Below, piece after piece: positions 41,333-49,555 of a DNA stretch of 52,238 bases. Where the stretch lies: assembly GCA_028818755.1 (NCBI GenBank), contig JAPPNF010000138.1:1-52238 (forward strand). Direction: 5' to 3'. The stretch is from Deltaproteobacteria bacterium (GTDB lineage Bacteria; Desulfobacterota; Binatia; UBA9968; JAJDTQ01). The notes under the pieces were generated by a model that made no database searches, was not told the DNA's origin, and saw nothing but the letters and a program-made list of their open reading frames with translations. Within the stretch, counting starts at the first letter, position 1; every line of letters starts with the position of its first letter. Made by a program: the position numbers and the translations under genes.

Positions 41333-41376
41333 CCGCTGCCCACCCTCCCCGCTCCTTGTGACCGGTTCTGAAACGA

Positions 41377-41412
41377 CAAAACGCCATACCGGCAAGCCGG
41401 CATGGCGTTTTG
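41377..41412. terminator. Bidirectional Rho-independent terminator
   Basis: CAAAACGCCATACCGGC pairs with GCCGGCATGGCGTTTTG (17-bp stem, one mismatch, AA loop). A tract and T tract on either side serve both strands. It lies between the convergent aldolase-like and cupredoxin genes. Confidence 0.85.
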
Positions 41413-41431
41413 CTTCAAGCAATGGCGTGGA

Positions 41432-42139
41432 TCAGCCCGCGAACTCGACGTCGAGCTTGGCGGTTTCCCCGTCCTTGACCTCGACTTCCTTGGTCTGCGT
41501 GCCGAGCTTCTCGTGCCAGATCTGGACCTGGTACTTGCCGGCGGGCAGGTCGGTGAGGCTGAAGGCCCCGTCCTCGCCGGTGACGCTGTAGTAGGGGTTG
41601 CCGGCCACAAAGATCCAGCCTCCCATCCAGCCGTGGACGTCACACTTGACTTCCATGATCTCCGGCTTGTCGAACTTCACCTTCAGCTTCTTCTTGAACT
41701 TGGGCTGCGCCCGGTTCATGGGCTTGTTGATCTTGCTGTAGGTATGGATGTTGTGCAGCACCTTGTCCGGGTTGAGGATGGTGACATCGGCGCCGGCGTC
41801 GACGGCCAGGACATGCGGCTGATAGAGGCAACCGTTCTGGTCGAGGGTGACCCCTTTCTTCTCCAGCTTCTTGCCGCCCTTGACTTCGGCTATGTACACC
41901 ACCACGTTCGCCAGCTTGCCGTCCTTCACCACCAGCGACTCGTCGAACTTGGGCGACTTGTCACAGCGTTTCTTGTCCTTGGTGACCTTGAGCTTCTTGG
42001 GCTTCGGGACGTCGCCCTTGAACATGACGGCGCCCGAGATGGTTCCGCCGGCGGCTACGGCCCCCTGATAGGCGCCAAGCGCCAGCGTGACGGCCACTAT
42101 GAGCGCCGGTACGACGAGCGATGAAAACCTGCGGTTCAT
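41432..42139 (-). CDS. Exported cupredoxin-like protein with C-terminal Ig-like module
   Basis: A 235-residue exported protein. A signal peptide (MNRRFSSLVVPALIVAVTLA in part) is followed by a cupredoxin-type domain with NPDKVLHNIHTYS supplying a histidine and VKCDVHGWMGG supplying Cys, His and Met in C-x2-H-x2-M spacing. These are a plausible type I copper set. A carboxypeptidase-regulatory-like module follows (GEDGAFSLTDLPAGKYQVQIWHE). GGGGAG precedes ATG 42139; the longer frame adds no signal character. As last gene of the bc-complex operon it may be the periplasmic electron carrier leaving the complex (inference). Confidence 0.78.
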   Translation of the reverse strand: MNRRFSSLVVPALIVAVTLALGAYQGAVAAGGTISGAVMFKGDVPKPKKLKVTKDKKRCDKSPKFDESLVVKDGKLANVVVYIAEVKGGKKLEKKGVTLDQNGCLYQPHVLAVDAGADVTILNPDKVLHNIHTYSKINKPMNRAQPKFKKKLKVKFDKPEIMEVKCDVHGWMGGWIFVAGNPYYSVTGEDGAFSLTDLPAGKYQVQIWHEKLGTQTKEVEVKDGETAKLDVEFAG

Positions 42140-42179
42140 GTCGGTCTCCCCTCTTTTGCGTATGGGTTCTGGTTTCAGG

Positions 42180-44906
42180 TTAACCCTGTTTGTTGGCTTC
42201 CTCAACACCTTCCTTGCCCGGCTCCGCGGCTTCCCCTTCGGCCTTGGCCGTTGTAGCCGGCTGCAGCCCCAGCGTCATGATGTAGTCCGTCAGCGCCTCG
42301 ATCTGCTTCTTCTCGTCGCCGCCGAGGATGTCTTCCGGTCCGCCCGGATAGAAAGACGGCATCTTGGTCCCCGGCTGGATCTTCTGCGGGTCCAGGATCC
42401 ACTTCTCGATCCAGTCCGGATTCAGCCGCTGGCGGGCGAGGTTGAGGTCCGGCGCCCAGTCTTCCACGGGCCCGTCGGGCTTCTTGTCGCCCCGCACGTG
42501 GCAACTGCCGCACTCGAAGTAGTCGTCCGAGAACAGCGTTCGGCCGGCTTCGAGATAACCCGCCGGCACTTTTGCCTCGTCTACGTGGACGTAAGGGATC
42601 TCGACCTCGGAAAGGGCCGCGAAGTAGTTCACGAAGACATCCGCATGAGGACCGTCGAAGCCGAAGGTCGGCATGCGTACTTTGAGCCACGGCCGGATGG
42701 GGTTCTCCGGATTCTGCAGGAAGCCGAACATCCAGTTGGCCTGAACCTTCTCGCCCTGGCCGTTGAGCGGCGGCGGCGCCAGGGTCGGGTTCTCCTCGTA
42801 ATACTTGCGAACGTATCCGCCCTCGCCGTCAATCACGTGGCAGCCGACGCAGTTGTACTCCTGGATCTGCCGGCGGCCCTCCAGGATCTGCCGCGCCCGC
42901 TCGGAGTGGTCGGCCTTGAACGCCTCGGGCACCTTCCGCTCCACGAAGCCGTGCAGCAGCACCCGCAGGGCCTTGATGTCTTCCTCCGGCAGGTCGAAGT
43001 GGGGCATCAACTGCTCCACGCGCTCGGTGGCGTACACCCTCGGGTTGTGGATCTTGTTGAAGGTCCAGTCCTTCCAGGTGTGCTTGATGCTGGTGTCGTT
43101 GCCGAAGAACAGCTCCTCCAACGGCTTGGAGCCGAAGGTCGTCAGCTCGACGCCGATGCGGGATTCCTTCTCCATCCCCGGGATGTCGTGACAGCCGGCG
43201 CAACCGTACTTGCGCACCACCGTCTCGCCCCTGGCGACGTTGGCGGGCTCCTCGAGGCGCGCCACCACTTCCGCATTCGGCTCGGGTTTCGTGCCCAGCG
43301 TCATCAGGTAGGCCGTGAGCGCCAGCGCCTCGTCGTCCGACAGCCGCAGGCTCGGCATCCGGGTGTCGGGATTGTATGCCCTGGGATTCCGCAACCAGTG
43401 GTAGGTCCAGCGTGGCCCCACCTTGGCGGCGATGTCCTTCAGGTTCGGCACCAGGTCCTTGCCCGCGATGCGGGTGGTGAACTCACCCTCGGCGAGTCCG
43501 TGGCATCCCAGACACCCCACCGAGCGGGCCAGTTCCTTGCCCTTCTCCACCACTGCCGCGTCGTCCGGCCGGTAGCCTTCGGGCATGGGAGACTGCTTGA
43601 GCCACTCCTCGGCGTCCTTCTTCGAAGCCGCCCAGAGATAGGAGGCCGCGGCCACCGCGTCGCCCTCCTCGAAGTAGAAGTGCGGCATGCGGGTGCGTGA
43701 CCGGAACTCGCGCGGGTTCTGGATCCACCGGACCATCCAGGCGGGATCCAGCTTGGCCTGGACCCTGCGCAGGCTCGGCCCGACCTTGGGGATGTCGCCG
43801 TAGCCTTCCACCAGGTGGCAGCCGGTGCACCCCACCTGCTCGAAGATCTGCTGCCCCCGCGCCACCACCTGGGCGCCCTCCAGGCCGGCAACGTTCAGGT
43901 GACAGGTGACGCAGTTGGCCTGCACGTCGTTGCCCTCCAGCAACGGGTGCTCCCAGAACTTCACGTTGCCGTGGGCCTGGGCCAGGCTGTTGACCGCCTC
44001 TCCCTGTCCTTCGTGGCAAACGGTGCAGCCGAAAACGCGCGGTGGATGGGCGGCATCGCTGAGAAACACCGTGCGTTTCGGGTGGGTCGTGAGGGGTTGC
44101 GGAAGGTCGTCGAAGCCGGAGCGGTTGATGCCGATATGGCACGACTGGCAGCGGTCCACCCGCTCCACCTGCTGGTCGAAGTTGTTGCGGTCGAAGTCCT
44201 TGAGGACCACCTGCTGGATGCTGGGGACCTTGTAGAGGGTGAACTGCGGGAACCCTTCCGGGCCCACCGTGACGGTGGCGTTGTCCATCTGCCGCTGCCA
44301 CTTCCGCTTGTCGCCCTCCAGCGCGTAGATCTGGTCGTCGATCTTCCTGACGCCGCCCTGGACCTCCCTGATCTCCGCCTTGACGTCGACGCGCTTCTTG
44401 CGCGCGGCCTCCAGGGCCGGCTCGAGCGCGCGTTGCTGCGCTTCCAGCTCCTGGATGTGCCTCCGGTACGAGCCCGCGTCCTCTCCCAACTGGACCGCGT
44501 GGTCGAACTCGTACCAGGCCTCGTCCAGCTCGCTCTTGACGAACTTGACCTCCTGGTCCGCGTCGAAGTACTCGACCTCGACCCGCTGCTGAAGCTCCCT
44601 GAGCTCCGCGAGCCGCGCGCCCTTCTCGCCGCTCTCGAGGCTCTCCACCTCGGCGGCGCGTTGCTTCACCAGTTCCGCGTACTTCGGGTCCGCGTTCAGG
44701 CGCTCCTGTTCCTTGGCCAGCGCCGCCGCGGCGCGCTCGTAGTCCGTGCGGGTGAACTCCGCCTGATGCACCTTCCACACCCGCCTGGTGATGTTGTCGT
44801 CGAACACCGACCACAGGGCCACTACAACCAGCAGGATGGAGCCTACGAAAAAGACCGTCCCGTAGGATTTTTTTTCTTCGTCAGGATCTACGCCGCGAAC
44901 CGCCAT
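42180..44906 (-). CDS. Octahaem cytochrome c with N-terminal anchor and coiled coil
   Basis: A 908-residue membrane-anchored cytochrome. One helix (about 15-36) is followed by a charged coiled coil (about 45-210), then eight CXXCH sites with cysteines starting at 253, 294, 332, 360, 465, 569, 686 and 799. From the fourth haem on, the units look like repeated mono-haem cytochrome c domains with distal-Met candidates MPHF, MPSL, MPHF, MPTF and MPSF. It should accept electrons from the Rieske protein of the adjacent bc complex in the periplasm. GGGAG precedes the ATG. It replaces the usual cytochrome c1 or f. Confidence 0.88.
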   Translation of the reverse strand: MAVRGVDPDEEKKSYGTVFFVGSILLVVVALWSVFDDNITRRVWKVHQAEFTRTDYERAAAALAKEQERLNADPKYAELVKQRAAEVESLESGEKGARLAELRELQQRVEVEYFDADQEVKFVKSELDEAWYEFDHAVQLGEDAGSYRRHIQELEAQQRALEPALEAARKKRVDVKAEIREVQGGVRKIDDQIYALEGDKRKWQRQMDNATVTVGPEGFPQFTLYKVPSIQQVVLKDFDRNNFDQQVERVDRCQSCHIGINRSGFDDLPQPLTTHPKRTVFLSDAAHPPRVFGCTVCHEGQGEAVNSLAQAHGNVKFWEHPLLEGNDVQANCVTCHLNVAGLEGAQVVARGQQIFEQVGCTGCHLVEGYGDIPKVGPSLRRVQAKLDPAWMVRWIQNPREFRSRTRMPHFYFEEGDAVAAASYLWAASKKDAEEWLKQSPMPEGYRPDDAAVVEKGKELARSVGCLGCHGLAEGEFTTRIAGKDLVPNLKDIAAKVGPRWTYHWLRNPRAYNPDTRMPSLRLSDDEALALTAYLMTLGTKPEPNAEVVARLEEPANVARGETVVRKYGCAGCHDIPGMEKESRIGVELTTFGSKPLEELFFGNDTSIKHTWKDWTFNKIHNPRVYATERVEQLMPHFDLPEEDIKALRVLLHGFVERKVPEAFKADHSERARQILEGRRQIQEYNCVGCHVIDGEGGYVRKYYEENPTLAPPPLNGQGEKVQANWMFGFLQNPENPIRPWLKVRMPTFGFDGPHADVFVNYFAALSEVEIPYVHVDEAKVPAGYLEAGRTLFSDDYFECGSCHVRGDKKPDGPVEDWAPDLNLARQRLNPDWIEKWILDPQKIQPGTKMPSFYPGGPEDILGGDEKKQIEALTDYIMTLGLQPATTAKAEGEAAEPGKEGVEEANKQG

Positions 44907-44949
44907 TCACTCTCCCTCACAGCACGCAGAGAATATACCCGAATCGGCG

Positions 44950-45117
44950 TCAAGCCGCCTTGCTTTCCAACACGCGCCCCAGCCAGAACACCGCCACGCC
45001 GATGAGGGTCATGATGATCTCCTCGGCCATGGCGATCCCCTGGAAGATGCCCACGAACAACGTGAACCCCACCGCGGCAATGCCCAGGGCCTGAACCAGC
45101 TTTGCTACGTAGAACAT
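44950..45117 (-). CDS. 55-residue membrane peptide of the bc-complex operon
   Basis: A 55-residue protein with two hydrophobic segments (VAKLVQALGIAAVGFTLFVG in shortened form and EEIIMTLIGVAVFWLGRVLE). Its ATG overlaps the stop of the subunit IV gene (TGATG), so it is translationally coupled. It lies between the core cytochrome b subunits and the octahaem cytochrome, and is likely a small structural subunit of the complex. Confidence 0.72.
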   Translation of the reverse strand: MFYVAKLVQALGIAAVGFTLFVGIFQGIAMAEEIIMTLIGVAVFWLGRVLESKAA

Positions 45118-45887
45118 CAGATATTGAGCCAGGGCGTGACCATGATGTACTTGATGTTGAACACCAGCCGCAGGAACATCTTCACCGGAAGCCCGATCAT
45201 GGTGATGAACAGAAAGGACGTGATCGCAAACCGGACCGCGCCCCACCGGACCATGAACTCCTTGCCCTTGATCCAGACCACCCACTTGTAGAACAGCCAC
45301 GTCGACACCACGTAGTAGAGCAGCACGAGGAAAAGCCCGAAGCCCGCCTGAGCCCAGTAGTCCCGCAGGCCCACGATGTAAGGCAGGTCCACGTTGGTGA
45401 GGGCCACCACCTTGTGGGGGTCCCACCGCTGCCAGGGCCAGAACAGGTTCCACCCCGGCCCGCGGAAGAACGTCCCGATGATGATCGTGACCACCCACAG
45501 GATGTGGAATCCGATGTAGAAGGTCATGATCTCCCACTTGCGTTCCTTGAAGGTGTAGTAGCCGTTGCCCTTGGCATTGATGTCGATGAAGGGAATCACC
45601 ATCAGGCCGATGATGATGAAGGTCGGCAGCACCACCCCGGCGTACCAGGGATCGAAGTACACCAGCATCTCCTGCAAGCCGAGGAAGTACCACGGCGCCT
45701 TGGAGGGGTTGGGGGTACGGGCCGGGTTGGCCGGCTCCTCCAGCGGCGCGTCCACCAGCAGCGACCACAACGTCATGGCCACCATCACGAAGATGGTCAC
45801 CAGGAACTCGCCGCGCACCAGGTGCGGCCACGTGTGAATCTTGTCGTCGACGACGATCGTCCGGCTTCTTTCCTGGGCCTCAGCCAT
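45117..45887 (-). CDS. Cytochrome b C-terminal domain / subunit IV-like protein
   Basis: A 256-residue membrane protein corresponding to the C-terminal half of cytochrome b, as in PetD, with extra helices at the C-terminus. The quinol-oxidation loop reads KAPWYFLGLQEML where mitochondrial-type proteins have PEWY, so the usual glutamate is missing; such variants are common in complexes thought to use low-potential quinones. About six hydrophobic segments are visible, with FDPWYAGVVLPTFIIIGLM in part. It follows the b6-like gene by 40 bases. Confidence 0.85.
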   Translation of the reverse strand: MAEAQERSRTIVVDDKIHTWPHLVRGEFLVTIFVMVAMTLWSLLVDAPLEEPANPARTPNPSKAPWYFLGLQEMLVYFDPWYAGVVLPTFIIIGLMVIPFIDINAKGNGYYTFKERKWEIMTFYIGFHILWVVTIIIGTFFRGPGWNLFWPWQRWDPHKVVALTNVDLPYIVGLRDYWAQAGFGLFLVLLYYVVSTWLFYKWVVWIKGKEFMVRWGAVRFAITSFLFITMIGLPVKMFLRLVFNIKYIMVTPWLNI

Positions 45888-45927
45888 ACGATGGCACCCT
45901 TTCCCTTAGCAATGAACCCGTGCGAGC

Positions 45928-46698
45928 CTAGAGCGGAGGGCCGGAGAAGCCGTCCCGGCGGATGCGCCAGAAGTGCACGGCCATGAGCAGGCTGGCCACC
46001 AGCGGGATGAAGATGCAGTGGAGGATATAGAACCGCAGCAGCGTGTGCGGACCGATGTCGCCGCCGCCGAACAGGAACGCCCGGGCGTCGTAGATCGGGT
46101 TGGCGCCGACGAATTCGGCAAAGGGTCCTTCATGCCCCAGCAGGGGCGTGGCCCGGGCCATGTTGGAGCCCACGGTGACGGCCCAGATGGCGAGCTGGTC
46201 CCACGGCAGCAGGTAGCCGGTAAAGCTCAGCAGCAGGGTCAGCACCAGCAGCAGCACGCCGACGATCCAGTTGAACTCCCGCGGCGGCTTGTAGGAGCCG
46301 GTGAGAAAGACCCGAAACATGTGCAGCCACACGAAGATGACCATGGCGTGGGCCGCCCAGCGGTGCATGTTGCGCATGAGCATGCCGAAGGGCATGTCGA
46401 ACTCCAGGTACTTCATGTCCGCGTAGGCGTACTGCGGCACCGGCCGGTAGTAGAACATCAGGTAGATTCCGGTGACCACCGTGAGCAGGAACATGAGGAA
46501 GGTGAGCCCTCCCATGCACCAGGTGAAGCGCATGCGCACCGCGTGCCTGCGGACCTTGGCGGGATGCAGGTGCATCCACACGTTGCCGGTTACCATCAAG
46601 ACGCGGTTCCGCGGCGTGTCCTCGTAGCCGTGCCGGAAGATCGACTTCCAGACCTGGCTCTCGACGATGTCCTTCTTGATCTGTTCCAGGTTGATCAT
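45928..46698 (-). CDS. Cytochrome b6-like subunit
   Basis: A subunit of about 256 residues carrying the four-helix haem-binding half of cytochrome b. Haem-ligand histidines are in NMHRWAAHAMVIFVWLHMF and HTLLRFYILHCIFIPLVASL in part, and GYLLPWDQLAIWAVTVG is the quinol-site signature. ATG 46698 lies eight bases after the Rieske stop; a TTG at 46710 is an alternative that overlaps that stop. The b6/subunit IV split is b6f-like, as in several bacterial lineages. Confidence 0.88.
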   Translation of the reverse strand: MINLEQIKKDIVESQVWKSIFRHGYEDTPRNRVLMVTGNVWMHLHPAKVRRHAVRMRFTWCMGGLTFLMFLLTVVTGIYLMFYYRPVPQYAYADMKYLEFDMPFGMLMRNMHRWAAHAMVIFVWLHMFRVFLTGSYKPPREFNWIVGVLLLVLTLLLSFTGYLLPWDQLAIWAVTVGSNMARATPLLGHEGPFAEFVGANPIYDARAFLFGGGDIGPHTLLRFYILHCIFIPLVASLLMAVHFWRIRRDGFSGPPL

Positions 46699-46706
46699 GG
46701 TCGGTC

Positions 46707-47231
46707 TCAAGCCTTTAGGATGCTGTTGGGATGCTGCTCATCCGGTTCCCCGCCCGGCGCCATGCGGAACGTCCTGGACTTGTCCACCACGAGCTGCCCG
46801 TCCTCCGCCACGGCGATCTCGAAGCGGTCCAGCGGCCGCGGCGCCGGCCCCTCGAAGTTCAGCCCCGACTTGAAAAAGCCGCTGCCGTGACAGGGGCACT
46901 TGAACTTGCTCTCGGCCGAGAGCCAGCGCGGCGTGCACCCGAGATGGGTACAGATGGCGGAGATGGCGTAGAAACCCGTCTCCTCGCGCACGATCCACAC
47001 GCGGAAGTCCTTCTTGAACTTCTCGCTCACCTCGCCGATGGCGTAGTCGGTCGGGAAGCCGGCCTTGAACGCGGAAGGCGGCTTGAAGAGCACCCTCGGA
47101 AACGCCGACCGCATGAACCCGAAGAGGGAGACCAGGGAGAACACCCCGAACCCCAGCCAGCCGAGGCGGCCGAAGAAGTCCCGGCGGCTCCAGATGCCCC
47201 GCTCGATTTTCCGTTTCTCGCTCGTAGCCAT
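46707..47231 (-). CDS. Rieske iron-sulfur protein of the bc complex
   Basis: A 174-residue Rieske subunit. It starts with a twin-arginine-type anchor (SRRDFFGRLGWLGFGVFSLVSLFGF in part), then the cluster-binding loops CTHLGC and CPCHGSGF, which include the paired disulfide cysteines, and a closing GPAPRPLDRF strand. It transfers an electron from quinol to the multihaem cytochrome on the periplasmic side. AGGGA is upstream of the ATG. Confidence 0.92.
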   Translation of the reverse strand: MATSEKRKIERGIWSRRDFFGRLGWLGFGVFSLVSLFGFMRSAFPRVLFKPPSAFKAGFPTDYAIGEVSEKFKKDFRVWIVREETGFYAISAICTHLGCTPRWLSAESKFKCPCHGSGFFKSGLNFEGPAPRPLDRFEIAVAEDGQLVVDKSRTFRMAPGGEPDEQHPNSILKA

Positions 47232-47238
47232 CGCGTCC

Positions 47239-47589
47239 CTACTTCTTCTTGAACCAGCTTATCACGGCCCCCCAAACGATGAAGAACAGGCCGCCGACCA
47301 TCAACGCCAGCCCCACCGGCCCGAACACGAATGAAAGGCCCGCCCCCAACACGAAAAACAGCACGCCGGCGCCCAGGGGATTCATCGGCGCCGGGGTGGA
47401 CCCGCTCGCTGCCTGCTGTGGCTCCTCGCCCCGGATCAACTCCTCACGGACCAGCGAGAAGGCGAGCTCCTTCAGATCCTCCCGCTTCTCCGGCTCCACG
47501 GAACGGATCAACCGGCCGATGCGTTCGGCCAGCCGTTCGACTTCCGCTTCCGTCGACTCAGGGTCGGATGTTGGAGGTTCTGAAGCCAC
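47239..47589 (-). CDS. Small membrane protein heading the bc-complex operon
   Basis: A 116-residue protein: an acidic, helical N-terminal half (ESTEAEVERLAERIGRLIRSV in shortened form; SVEPEKREDLKELAFSLVREEL), then two hydrophobic segments (GVLFFVLGAGLSFVFGPVG and LALMVGGLFFIVWGAVISW) and a lysine tail. I do not recognise the family. Its gene ends seven bases before the Rieske start. The GTG start lacks a clear ribosome site. Role in assembly or as an accessory subunit is inferred from position. Confidence 0.7.
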   Translation of the reverse strand: MASEPPTSDPESTEAEVERLAERIGRLIRSVEPEKREDLKELAFSLVREELIRGEEPQQAASGSTPAPMNPLGAGVLFFVLGAGLSFVFGPVGLALMVGGLFFIVWGAVISWFKKK

Positions 47590-47685
47590 TGAGAATAGAA
47601 AACGTGATTAATATAAGCGATTCCGGATGTCAACCTGCGAGCCCGAAAACACCTCCGCAAACGAAATTCCAGGTATTCCGGAGCC

Positions 47686-48495
47686 CTACACGGCAAGCCC
47701 CAGCACATCCCGCATGCCGTACAGGCCGGCCTCCTTGTCCGCCAGCCACTGGGCCGCGCGGATGGCGCCGCGCGCGAAAGCGTCCCGGCTGTGGGCGCGG
47801 TGAACCAGCTCGATCCGCTCTCCGATGCCGCCGAACATCACGGTGTGCTCGCCCGCGATATCCCCGGCCCGGACGGAGAGGAGTCCGATATCCGTTGTCT
47901 TCCGCTCGCCAAACCCGCTGCGGCCCTCCACGCCCACCCGTTCCAGCTTTCGCCCCAGGGCGTCGCCCGCGGCCCGGGCCAAGGCCAGCGCGGTGCCGCT
48001 CGGCGCGTCCTTCTTGAAGCGGTGGTGCGCCTCCACGATCTCCACGTCGTAGGCGTCGCCCAGGCTCCGGGCCACCTGGCCCACCAGGCCCAGCAGCAGG
48101 TTCACCCCGAGGCTCATGTTGGGGGCGAGGACGGTAGGGGTCCTGGCCGCCAGGGTGCGGACCTGCCGGAGTTGTCTGGTGTTGAATCCCGTGGTGCCGA
48201 TGACGATGGGAGTGGCGGTCTTGGCCGCCGCCTTCATATGGGCCACCGAGGCCTCAGGAGTCGTGAGGTCGACGATGACGCGCTTTTTTCCCGCCGCCGG
48301 CTCGATGCGGTCGACGATTTCGACGCCCAAATGCCCCACCCCGGCCACCTCTCCGGTGTCCTGACCCAGCCTCTCGCTGCCGGGCCGGTCAATCGCCCCC
48401 GCGAGAGTGACGGCCGGAGTGTCCTCAATCAGGCGGATCAGCGTGCCGCCCATCCTCCCGCCCGGTCCGCAGACGATCAGGCCCAGCGTGCTCAT
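47686..48495 (-). CDS. dapB: 4-hydroxy-tetrahydrodipicolinate reductase
   Basis: A 269-residue reductase of the diaminopimelate/lysine pathway: GPGGRMGGTLIRLI nucleotide-binding start, VIGTTGFN, and the signature EAHHRFKKDAPSGTA with the catalytic histidines and lysine. AGDIAGEHTVMFGG closes the fold. The last gene of the lysine operon. Its ribosome site (AAAGGA) lies within the terminal repeat of the palindromic element at 48500-48660. Confidence 0.95.
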   Translation of the reverse strand: MSTLGLIVCGPGGRMGGTLIRLIEDTPAVTLAGAIDRPGSERLGQDTGEVAGVGHLGVEIVDRIEPAAGKKRVIVDLTTPEASVAHMKAAAKTATPIVIGTTGFNTRQLRQVRTLAARTPTVLAPNMSLGVNLLLGLVGQVARSLGDAYDVEIVEAHHRFKKDAPSGTALALARAAGDALGRKLERVGVEGRSGFGERKTTDIGLLSVRAGDIAGEHTVMFGGIGERIELVHRAHSRDAFARGAIRAAQWLADKEAGLYGMRDVLGLAV

Positions 48496-48499
48496 GCCC

Positions 48500-48660
48500 A
48501 GCGTCCTTTCTCACAGACAGGGTTGTGAAGATGCGCAGGACTTTTCGTCGTCAGCAAGGCGCGACGACGAGCAGTGGCCGGTACCACGCGAGGAGGAGCA
48601 ACGCGGCTGACGGCGAAAAGGACCAGCAGATTCATGACCCTGTCTGTGAGGAAGGACGCT
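48500..48660. mobile_element. Diverged third copy of the MITE core with different inverted repeats
   Basis: In reverse complement, about 99 internal bases align without gaps to the core of the 8542 element (about 12 differences). The ends are unrelated to CTAGTGTGG: both arms start AGCGTCCTT and continue with CTCACAGACAGGG (24-bp arms, one mismatch). It fills the dapA-dapB junction, supplies the dapB ribosome site and encodes the last DapA residues. Stem positions covary with those of copy 1. Confidence 0.75.
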
Positions 48661-49531
48661 CAATCAACCCGTAATCGACCATGGCGCCGTTCAGCCGCTT
48701 CAGGTTCGACTCGCCCATGGGAGTCAGGGGCAGCCGGAGCTCCGGGCCGCACTTGCCCATGAGGGACAGGGCGGTCTTGACCGGGATGGGGTTGGTCTCG
48801 CTGAACAGGCAGCGGATCAGCGGCATCAACTCGAACTGGATGCGGCGGCCGGTGGCCCAGTCGTCGCCCAGGCAGGCTTCCGTCAGGTCGGCCATTGCCC
48901 TCGGCGCCACGTTGCCGGTGGTGGTGATGACGCCCTTGCCGCCCAGGGTCATGAGCGAGTAGACCAGCGAATCCTCGCCGGAATAGACGGCGAGGGAGTC
49001 GCCGCACAGCCGGATGACGTCGATGGCCTGGTCCACCGATCCGGTGGCTTCCTTCACGCCGGCGATGTTGCCGATCTCCGCCAATCGCGCCAGCGTCTCC
49101 GGCTCCATCTTGGAGGCCGTGCGGCCCGGGATGTTGTAGACGATGAGCGGGATGCCCACGTGCTCGGCCACCGCCCGGTAGTGGCGGTAGATGCCTTCCT
49201 GGGTGGGCTTGTTGTAGTAGGGGGAGATGAGCAGCGCGCCGTCGGCGCCCGATTCCTCGGCCGCGCGGGTGAGGTCCATGGCCTCGCGGGTGGAGTTGGA
49301 GCCGGTTCCGGCGATGACCGGAACCCGCTGTCTTGCCGCCCGCACCACCGCGTCGATGACCGCGTGGTGCTCCTCGTGGTCAAGGGTTGCCGACTCTCCG
49401 GTGGAGCCGCACGGCACCAGGGCGTGGGTACCCTGCTCGATCTGGAACTCCACGAGCGCCTCCAGGGAGGCGTAGTCCACTCCGCCGTCCTTGAACGGCG
49501 TGACAATAGCGGTCATGGATCCGGCGAACAT
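48632..49531 (-). CDS. dapA: 4-hydroxy-tetrahydrodipicolinate synthase
   Basis: A 299-residue class I aldolase condensing pyruvate with aspartate semialdehyde: CGSTGESATL loop, catalytic tyrosine in IVYNIPGRT, and Schiff-base lysine in GVKEATGS. Complete family length. AAGGGGG lies nine bases before ATG 49531. The last nine residues (ERPSSQTGS) and the stop codon lie within the inverted repeat of the element at 48500-48660, so the C-terminal tail is element-derived. Confidence 0.95.
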   Translation of the reverse strand: MFAGSMTAIVTPFKDGGVDYASLEALVEFQIEQGTHALVPCGSTGESATLDHEEHHAVIDAVVRAARQRVPVIAGTGSNSTREAMDLTRAAEESGADGALLISPYYNKPTQEGIYRHYRAVAEHVGIPLIVYNIPGRTASKMEPETLARLAEIGNIAGVKEATGSVDQAIDVIRLCGDSLAVYSGEDSLVYSLMTLGGKGVITTTGNVAPRAMADLTEACLGDDWATGRRIQFELMPLIRCLFSETNPIPVKTALSLMGKCGPELRLPLTPMGESNLKRLNGAMVDYGLIERPSSQTGS

Positions 49532-49555
49532 GTCGTCACCCCCTTCGTGTTCACC

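Noticed and set aside
47610..47633. TTGACA...TATATT promoter upstream of the bc-complex operon (minus strand)
   Set aside because: The spacer is only 12 bases; the region is AT-rich and probably holds the promoter, but these boxes do not form a standard one.
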